Assembly: GCA_031308135.1 (NCBI GenBank)
Contig: JAHLJT010000631.1
Span: 193,319,685 to 193,383,684, forward strand
DNA from: Acheta domesticus
Taxonomy: Eukaryota > Arthropoda > Insecta > Orthoptera > Gryllidae
DNA length: 64,000 bases
Direction: 5' to 3'
Below are positions 57,200 through 64,000 of the stretch, piece after piece. The translations under genes were made by a program, and so were the position numbers. The notes beneath the pieces were generated by a model. The model saw only the letters and a list, made by a program, of their open reading frames with translations. It searched no databases and was not told where the DNA came from. How positions within the stretch are numbered: the first letter of the stretch is position 1; each line of letters starts with the position of its first letter.

Positions 57200-57382
57200 G
57201 TTCCTCTTTTGGGTTCATTTCAACATTGATTTTATGAGATATGGGTGGTGGGACAGGTGATCTTCGTTCGCGAATGGCCTCTGGGTTTTTGGCACATTCA
57301 TCAGAAATACACATTGAAACACAAAGAACATGAACAATACTTTATTTCATTGCGATTCAGTATACTGTGTGACACTTCCCAC
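57200..57382. other. Spacer
   Basis: Nothing recognised between the TA tract and element D1 copy B. Confidence 0.35.
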
Positions 57383-58165
57383 TTTTTACTTTCCCGTATA
57401 CGTACGGATACACGGAGTGATATACGTAGTATAGGGAAAATTATGTAATGCTGCGCGAAAAAATGGCCAATTTTCGGCGGAAAAAAATAATTGCCGGGCC
57501 GTGAAAACGAAGAAGTGGATAAAACCAGTTGCTAAATTAAGAAAATAAATCCCCTAACACGTGGCGTAGCCAGAAAATCTGTTTTCTAGGTCCTTAATAC
57601 CGAAAACCCAATTGAAAGGAAAACGTCCGTCCGTCCGTCCGTCCGTCCGCCCGTCTGTCCGTCTGTGCACACTGCTAGCGCCTAAACCATACGTACGATT
57701 TCTTCCAAAATGGATATTCCCCGGTCGATCTGATTCTAGTCAAAGCTTTGAGATTTTGAAAAAGATTCTTCAAAATTTGGGGGTACTTTATATGAAGCCC
57801 CCGGGGATTTTCAAAATTATCTCAAAAACGGCTCCAAATTTTTTCTTTAAATTTCTTGTATGAATAGAGTAAAATACACTTTTTAACATGGCATAGGTCC
57901 GATTTTCACGTACAGCTCTGAATTTTCGAAAATTGTGAAAGTTAGACTTTTTTTCGGAGACTTTCTCCAACTAGAAAATTGAAGATAGAGATTTTTTCTT
58001 CAAATAAAATTTGTTCTGCATATTGAGTTCTTTAATAAAGGTCATGTAAATGTTTTTCAAAATTTTGGTTAGTTTCGTGCAATATTGCGTGCAATATGTG
58101 CAATTTTTAAAATTTACAAAAACAAGATTTTCTCAAAAATGGCTCCACATTTTTTCTTTAAACTT
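57383..58165 (-). mobile_element. Dispersed repeat D1, copy B
   Basis: Inverse-orientation match to 24990-25786. It starts at the same terminal palindrome (57393-57436), with CGCGAAAAAATGGCCAA, the CCGT tetranucleotide run and GGGGATTTTCAAAATT in the corresponding order. Sequence continues beyond the shared region to about 58800 with an internal periodic structure, so this may be a longer form of the element. Confidence 0.82.
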
Positions 58166-58800
58166 TTGATAGGGATAGTGGTAAATGTACTCTATCAATG
58201 ACATAAAAGCCATTTTGGTCTATCGGTTGGTTTTTTCAAAAATTACAAAAATGTAATTTTTTTACTCGTCTCTAATATTTACATTATCGGCGATTTTTTC
58301 ACATTATTATATTTACGAGTATATATGCTTTAAATAATGTCAAGTAAAGTTTCTCGAAAACACTACCGTTTTCTGTGAAAAGTAGCTCAAATTTCGGCAT
58401 TTTCAGTAATGCTCAAACGCCATTTTATCGTATATGGCTGCAAAGTTTTTCTTGAAACTTTTGTAACGGATAGTGCTAATTACACTCTTTACTATAGCGT
58501 AAAGCTTATTTTTACTTTACACTCTTTACTATAGCGTAAGAGTTATTTTTTCGGTTTTTCAAAAATTACATAACTGTAATTTTTTTGAAAGATCTCTCAC
58601 ATCTTTAATATGCACATTATCCGCAATTTGTAAAGATTATTATATTTGTGAGTGCAAGTGCTTCAAATAACTTCAAATAAAGTATTTTGAAAACTCATTT
58701 TTTGTGAAAATGAGCTTCAAATTTCGCATTTTTAGTAGTGCTAAAACGCCATTTTCTCTTAAACGGCACATAATTTTTAAAAGAAAATTGCCATTTACGA
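57818..58800. repeat. Diverged ~300-bp tandem units within/after D1
   Basis: The phrase TCAAAAACGGCTCCAAATTT (57819) recurs as TCAAAAATGGCTCCACATTT (58134), then as ATGGCTGCAAAG (58435) and ACGGCACATAA (58762). Each is followed by TTCTT..AAAnTTT.T and a GGATAGTGnTAA/GAATAGAGTAA motif. Spacings are about 315, 300 and 325 bases. Units 2 and 3 also share CATTATTATATTT.YGAGT and GCTCAAATTTCG…GTARTGCT.AAACGCCATTTT. The sequence is therefore a row of old tandem duplications. Confidence 0.7.
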
Positions 58801-59015
58801 CTAGATTTTTGTGTGTTTTAATATTCTAAAATTAATATTTTCGTTCTACCAATAGGAAACTGAAAAATTAAGAAAATGACAAAAAAATTTACTTTTGGCG
58901 GTGATAGATGACAGCTGGCAAGAAAGAGTATGTGGCAATTCCGAATAGCTAGTGAAAACCATAGAAAATAGAAAACTAATACGGGGAAGTCTGTGCCATT
59001 CTGTAGCACCACTAG
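58801..59015. other. AT-rich spacer
   Basis: Nothing recognised. Confidence 0.35.
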
Positions 59016-59103
59016 TCTAATATTAAATGCTAACAAATCACAGTTAAACTCCCCATTTTTCTAATATTAAATATTAACAAATCACAGTTACACTTCCCAT
59101 TTA
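59016..59103. repeat. Two-copy tandem repeat, 44-bp unit
   Basis: TCTAATATTAAATGCTAACA… (59016-59059) is followed directly by TCTAATATTAAATATTAACA… (59060-59103). Only a few differences separate the units. Confidence 0.9.
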
Positions 59104-59149
59104 TTTGTAAGACACTATTTCATACACAAAGGAAAAAGAAAACCTGATA

Positions 59150-59765
59150 TTTATATGGGCGATTCGTTTAGCTTCCAGGCGAGGCGCCGTCTCCCTCCAG
59201 CTCGGCATTACTCGGCTGCCCTCGGTCCCCGTCGTTACCCGAAGCCACGGGCGACAGCCGCTGCATGCAGCTCGGGGCCCACGCGCCTTCATACGATGAT
59301 CTCTCCAAAACACTTTTCTTTCAGGCACTATTTATGTTTTATTTTTGTCCACCCCTCGCACACTGTCTATTCGGTGAACACGCTAATCATAAACACTCTA
59401 ACTCCAGTCTTCGCCAGATGTTCCATCATCATCTGCACCGACACGTGGCGAAACTCGCTTCCCGATTGATATTTCGCACTTGCTCAGTTCTTTATGTTGC
59501 GAACTCCGGTTAGATGTCGAATATTGTTCATCGTATTCATCCACACGCAGGTCACTACTATGTCCACTGTCCGATATCACACGTAATGTTCCCTGAGTTC
59601 CTCGACTACTATCAAGATCACTCGAGCCAACGCGTCCGCCCCGTCTCCTACCGAGTTCTCTCACACAGTCTCTATTCGGTGACCACGCGCCCGCTCTCGC
59701 TCGCGCCCTCTCCCGATCCGTTCGTACTGTATTGCGGGTTGCATGTGTGTCTGATTATCCAAATT
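59150..59765. other. GC-balanced region, unassigned
   Basis: GC-balanced compared with its flanks. A 30-bp phrase, CACACTGTCTATTCGGTGAAC (about 59359), recurs as CACACAGTCTCTATTCGGTGAC (about 59664). Between them a minus frame (59398-59664, 88 codons) is Ser/Arg/Asp-rich without a known domain. A duplicated-edge element such as an LTR pair is conceivable but unsupported. Confidence 0.35.
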
Positions 59766-60051
59766 TGCCATAATCTACGAACTTGTCTTTCGTCTTAAAT
59801 AAGTTAGATACTAAGTGTATTGCCTAGCGAACAGTGATGCACTTACGACGTTATGTTGTCCACGGTTTCTTATGGAGAGAGTATTATAATTCTTTAGAGT
59901 ATTGTATATAAAGAGAGAATCGTTGAATGTAAATAATATTTCCCCCAGAAAAGTTTAAACTGGGATAAACTACACTTAGTTCTTTCATTAAATTTTGTAG
60001 AGTGATATTTTACAATAAATATAATCAAGTTAAATATATACTTTATTTTAG
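59766..60051. other. AT-rich spacer upstream of R2
   Basis: Contains GTATATAAAGAG near 59905 and AATAAAT near 60014. They would fit a promoter and poly(A) signal of a retroelement leader, but both words are common in AT-rich DNA. Confidence 0.3.
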
Positions 60052-60380
60052 TATCGTCTCCTGTATTATTTCAGTAGTATACCATTGGGTTCCGGCTCTC
60101 ACACGCAACAAATCTTTATAAATGAGGGCTCTAAAGAAAGAGAATTTCACGGAGACTTGACGAATTTCACTTTGACTTTAAAAATATGCATAAAAAAAAC
60201 GCATCGAAATATTCATGTAAAATGCAACCCGCATCACATGTCAACCTACGTTGGCAAATAACTCATAAACAAAGAGTTTTATAGCCTTAAAAAGTAAAAT
60301 TTTGAGGCCGAAGGCCTCAAAGAAGCATTTTTCACATCATCGTCTACAAGATGAGACATTCTCCGATCCATTCAATTAAA
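60052..60380 (+). repeat. Dispersed repeat R2, copy 2
   Basis: Direct-orientation match to 28078-28384, with the same start, the CGGCTCTCACACGCAAC word, GAGAATTTCACGGAGAC and the same end. This copy has an added palindrome TTGAGGCC-GAA-GGCCTCAA near 60302 where copy 1 has only the right half. Confidence 0.85.
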
Positions 60381-60519
60381 GAGTACGCAAATACTAAACA
60401 CCGCTTCCAAGAAAATATGCAAGAAACACACGTTTATCAAAAATATTTCTAGGAAGCATTACAACGAGTTCCTGTTGAACGCTTCAATAAGAGTGAAGAG
60501 CAGCAATAAAAGCGCGTGT

Positions 60520-60760
60520 TTTCAACGCAGTCTCTATGCATTGCGGGCGCAGGGACCAGAAAGGCAGGATTCTTCCGGGCCGACGAGCGACCGACCAACA
60601 GCGATGTGCGGCCGAGCGTAGGTGGCGGGGAAGGGCGGGATGAAGAGGACGGGATGGGTGATGGGAAGGGTGGGAGGAGAAACCGCACGGATCCCCACCG
60701 CCCACACACTCTCCCCGGCTAAAGAATACGCCTCCCTGAATGCGAGGGAGAACGGACGGA
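60520..60760. other. GC-rich patch
   Basis: GC-rich, with open frames on both strands. No gene recognised. Confidence 0.35.
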
Positions 60761-60884
60761 TGTGTGCGGTATAAGAACAAATTCCTGCTCATGAAACGTT
60801 GATGGAATTTCCCAGAAACTCAATTCCTTTGTGTTTAATTTAAAAGCAACTAGTTCAGGCAGTTTGGAGTTTTTGTGGGAATGT

Positions 60885-60960
60885 GACGATTGAGTGCTGG
60901 AGTATTGACAGATCGCGCTTTCGATCCCCGGTAGGTGCCGGAAATTTGTTTAATGCGTCA
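60885..60960 (+). mobile_element. Weak tRNA-like sequence
   Basis: CTTTCGATCCC near 60929 resembles a B box, with TTGAGTGCTGG upstream in A-box position. It has several mismatches and no paired acceptor arm. Possibly a decayed SINE head. Confidence 0.25.
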
Positions 60961-60969
60961 AACATCAGG

Positions 60970-61770
60970 AAGTTTGTGGCTGCTACAGCAATTGCATTCT
61001 GAACGACGGGTTTCGTGCTCTTTCTGATCTCTTAAGGAAATGCAGAAGTAACACATAATAAAACAGGCCACCAGTCGCCGGGAATCCTTTCGTTTCGTTA
61101 CTACGTTTTCTATCCCATTCGCAGCGCCGAGTCTATCTTAGTGAGCTTCTCGAGATGAACATAAAGATAAGAAAACATTGATAAAAGAAATTATTAATAT
61201 GTATCAATGAAATGAAACTGACTGCAAAGATACTGAATTGATTTATCATAATATTTGGATTCTTGCTTTCTCGTAAATCATCACTTTTTCGCGACTCACT
61301 TCTTTGGATTATCTCAAATCGATCACGTATCTACATTTCTGTGTCCTAATTCAACGAATACTCTGTAATTGACAAAACCATGTGCTGAGGTTTGTGTTTG
61401 AACATTCAATTAGCTAATCATTTCAACAACGAGCAGTAAATCACAGCAGAATTGCAATTATTGTTTCTGTAGACATTTAATAGAGGGCATAACCCAAATA
61501 ACACCTCAAGTTCCACATCCTGCATGTAAGAGGTGAACACACATGATCAGAACGATCTCTTGTTCCAATGACGAACATACGCAGAACAAGACGGATGAGT
61601 GCAAAGAAGGATTTATCTAGCGGAAGTTGTTACTGCAACGGCTGCCGCAATATAGACTGGGCAGCAGGGGACGGAAATCGATGGCGGGGACAGGATTGCA
61701 GGAAGCGGAAAAAAGGTTGTGGGAGTACCAACCAAAACGAAGATGGTACTGGTGCCTTCCAAAGGCGCCT
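60970..61770. other. Spacer
   Basis: No recognised gene or repeat. Confidence 0.35.
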
Positions 61771-61772
61771 AC

Positions 61773-62190
61773 GGTAGCCATCTAAATGTAGCAGCGCCCA
61801 AAACCCAACTTCCACCAAATCACATCCAAAATTAAAGACTAATTTTAGACTAATCAAATGCTCTATTCCCGAATTCTAGGCTCTTTTGGATTCCCCAAAA
61901 TCGTGGACGCTGCTAGCTTTAGTCTAAGGTTAAGAGCGCTCACCTAGAAATTTCACTCCCCTATCATTGCAAGACAACGAAATAGCACCCAAATAAAAGG
62001 ATAATTTTAGGCTCTGGGAACAAAATTGGTCTTGTCCATATTTTCCAAAATCATATTTTTTCCAGGGATGTGATTTTTCTAAAATTTGGAAATATATAAT
62101 TTAAACGGCTTAAAATTAGCCTTAAATTTTAAATGTGATTTGGTTGAGATAGGTTTTTGGGCACTGCTGGCGTTAGTTGGCTGCCTGCGG
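61773..62190. mobile_element. Inverted-repeat element M4 with an internal direct copy
   Basis: The left arm (61773-61860, GGTAGCCA…GCAGCGCCCAAAACCC…CCAAATCACATCC…CTAATTTTAG) is the inverse of the right arm (about 62100-62190, TTAAAATTAG…ATGTGATTTGGTTGAG…GGGCACTGCTGG…TTGGCTGCC). A third, direct copy of the CGAAATAGCACCCAAAT…GATAATTTTAGGCTC part lies at about 61978-62017. Both arms translate to the same phrase (CDLVEVGFWALL / CDLVEIGFWALL) on opposite strands; this follows from the inversion. Family unknown. Confidence 0.68.
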
Positions 62191-62194
62191 TGTC

Positions 62195-62420
62195 AAAGAG
62201 ATATGAACCATGTCGTGCGGATGAGGGAAAGGGAGGACGGATTCTTTGGCGAGGGCCGAGTGAAGGGGAAGGGAGGACTCGAGTGACAGAGGGCGGTGGG
62301 GGGCCACGCACTTCCGCACGCGCGCGCTCGCAGCCCCCGTGGGAGGCCCTTGCTCGTGACGGCGGCCCAGGCTGCGGCGGCGACAAAGCTGCTACAAGGG
62401 GAGGGACTTAGAGGAGGGAA
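62195..62420. other. GC-rich patch
   Basis: CpG-rich, next to the right arm of M4. No gene recognised. Confidence 0.35.
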
Positions 62421-62625
62421 GAGCTGAGAATTGACGATGTTGTTGGGCTTTGAGGTCTCATTCCCCCTCTCAGAAAAAACACAGAATTTAAATGTCAACA
62501 GACAGCACTGTTGATGCATTGCGTATTACAAGAAGGGTTCTGCAATGATATTCTTGACATCAAATCGATCATGATCGGTACTAAGTCATGCATTTCAAAT
62601 CTTTCTGTTCATAAAGAACGAATGG
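62421..62625. other. Short spacer
   Basis: Nothing recognised. Confidence 0.3.
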
Positions 62626-62629
62626 AGCG

Positions 62630-62960
62630 TGGATGGGTAAAGGGGCGCGGATGAATGCAAGGGTGTGGAGAGGAGAAGCGGCGAGTTTAGACGAGGCTGC
62701 GTGGATGGATGAGGTGACGTGAATGAGTGATGGGGAGGTGGGGGCGAGGCATAGTCGGGTGAAGTGTAAACGGTGTGAATGAATAGGTGAAGTGTGGACG
62801 AGTGGAGTGTGGACGGGTGAAGTGTGGACGAGTGAAGTATGGATAGGTGAAGTGTGGACGAGTGAAATGTGGACGGAAGTGTGGACGGGCGAAGTGTGGA
62901 GGAATGAACTGTGGACGGGTGAGGCGTGGACGAGTGCGTGGATGGACGAGGCGTGAAAGG
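62630..62960. repeat. Minisatellite, 15-bp unit
   Basis: Core copies of TGGACGAGTGAAGTG (15 bp) from about 62765, with degraded GGATG/GAGTGATGG words upstream. The unit resembles the 16-bp unit at 2.5-3.0 kb (TGGACGAGTGGAGAGT). Confidence 0.88.
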
Positions 62961-62964
62961 ATTA

Positions 62965-64000
62965 ACTACAAATGGACGTTACTGGGGACTGTGGAAACCT
63001 TTGATGAATGAGAGAATGTGTTGTGGGCAGTTGACTGAATTCAGGATTACATGGCTCATTGGATTAAAGAGAAAATATGCGTTAACGAAGTAGGTAGAAG
63101 AGGGAGGATGGTAGGTATAAGCCATTCTGATCAGTATCTACTCAATTTCAACTATCAATGACGGTAGGAAATGAGGATCGTTTGAATGAAAGAATATCGC
63201 CATTTTGATCCACCGTTCTTCTCACATGAAGCATGTTTTGATTTTTATTGTTTCCGTATTTTACTATGACAATGACGATGATCCCTCAACATGTGATATA
63301 AAAATACATACTTTGATGTCACTGGAAAATAATCTGAACAAAATACCCTGAAGTACGAAAATGTTACTTTGCAATGTTGAACGATCGGGATAGTAATGAA
63401 GATGAATATAATGTTAACGTAATATTCAAGATTATATTCAATCATTTTGTTTCTCCAGAATATTTATTCAACACGGGAAAACTAAAACATACGACCGATC
63501 TAAGAGCAGTGGGATTTAAATCCTAGTCTAAGTCAATCTTTATATTGATAACATCAGATGCAAGTGAAAATTATATTTTTAAAAGGATTTGCAGCAAACA
63601 AACTGTAATTTATGAAATATTTCCGGATTCTACCTTACAAAACAATACTAGCAATGCCTTGCGACACCTTCCAGTACACCTATTCTTTCTCATGCATCCA
63701 TTGCCTAGAATGCAACGTCTGAGACGGCGAAGACAGTCTGCTAACCGGGTCATCTTGAAAACATTGATTATTCGCTTATACATAACATACAATTATGTTC
63801 GCCAAAACGTACGCTGGTGGGTATGCTAAAATTAAAGTTTACAATTTAGAGTAAGAAATTTAGTTGAAATTAAACAATTTAGAGTAAGAGAAATACGTTC
63901 TGCAATTGAGGCGGTCGACGTAAAAAGGGCACATATGCAAAGAAGCTGTTTTGAGAAAAACGGTGTTCAAAGTTTCGTTTGTGGATATAAAGTTTGTGAT
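62965..64000. other. AT-rich end of window
   Basis: No gene or RNA recognised. ACAATTTAGAGTAAGAAAT occurs twice near 63840-63890, a small local duplication of about 32 bp spacing. Confidence 0.4.

Noticed and set aside
59766..60380. Complete solo LTR around R2
   Set aside because: Only the downstream part is shared between copies; no matching TG…CA ends or target duplication were found.
61630..62286. Conserved peptide CDLVEVGFWALL on both strands
   Set aside because: It arises because the DNA arms are inverted copies; stops and lack of a domain argue against a protein.
1..64000. Mitochondrial or bacterial insertions, viral genes
   Set aside because: I saw no rRNA, mitochondrial gene, operon or viral protein motif; a database search would be needed to exclude short decayed pieces.

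Overview
This 64 kb window looks like non-coding nuclear DNA of an animal, most likely an arthropod and probably an insect. The evidence is an AT-rich background broken by short CpG-rich patches, many tRNA-derived SINEs, decayed non-LTR retrotransposons, MITE-like inverted-repeat elements and abundant mini- and microsatellites. I found no intact cellular protein-coding gene, no convincing complete tRNA or rRNA gene, and no prokaryotic-style operon. The species cannot be named from the sequence.

Layout. 0-7 kb: a 15-bp polypurine minisatellite (about 1.5-1.8 kb), a 16-bp minisatellite (2.55-3.03 kb), a CpG-rich patch (3.15-3.56 kb), then a plain AT-rich stretch. 7-11 kb is a transposon nest: SINE copies, a truncated non-LTR reverse transcriptase with an ATT-rich tail, and a head-to-head SINE pair. 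11-13 kb: GC-rich and G-rich low-complexity DNA. 13.8-15 kb: a second decayed LINE and a palindromic MITE. 16-24 kb: three more SINE copies, CpG patches and a 9-bp minisatellite. 24-28.4 kb: a dispersed element with a palindromic end, a MITE, a 256-bp tandem duplication and a dispersed repeat whose second copy lies at 60 kb. 29-40 kb: SINE copies, a foldback element, a 20-bp minisatellite with an inverted segment, a GC-rich complex satellite and a second SINE type with a possible Pol III terminator. 40-54.6 kb: more SINEs and CpG patches, a hAT-like MITE with target-site duplication and a second copy of the 15-kb MITE. 55-64 kb: degenerate minisatellites next to a (TA)34 tract, the second and longer copy of the 25-kb element with a ~300-bp internal periodicity, a complex inverted-repeat element and a 15-bp minisatellite.

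The dominant element is one SINE family, with twelve recognisable copies on both strands and a more doubtful thirteenth. It has a tRNA-like head, a small hairpin, a ~500-bp body and an AATC-rich tail. The window is best read as an intergenic or large-intron repeat landscape; nothing shows genes acting together. Most element names below describe structure only, because no repeat-library search could be run. Copy boundaries are accurate to about 10-20 bases unless target duplications are quoted.
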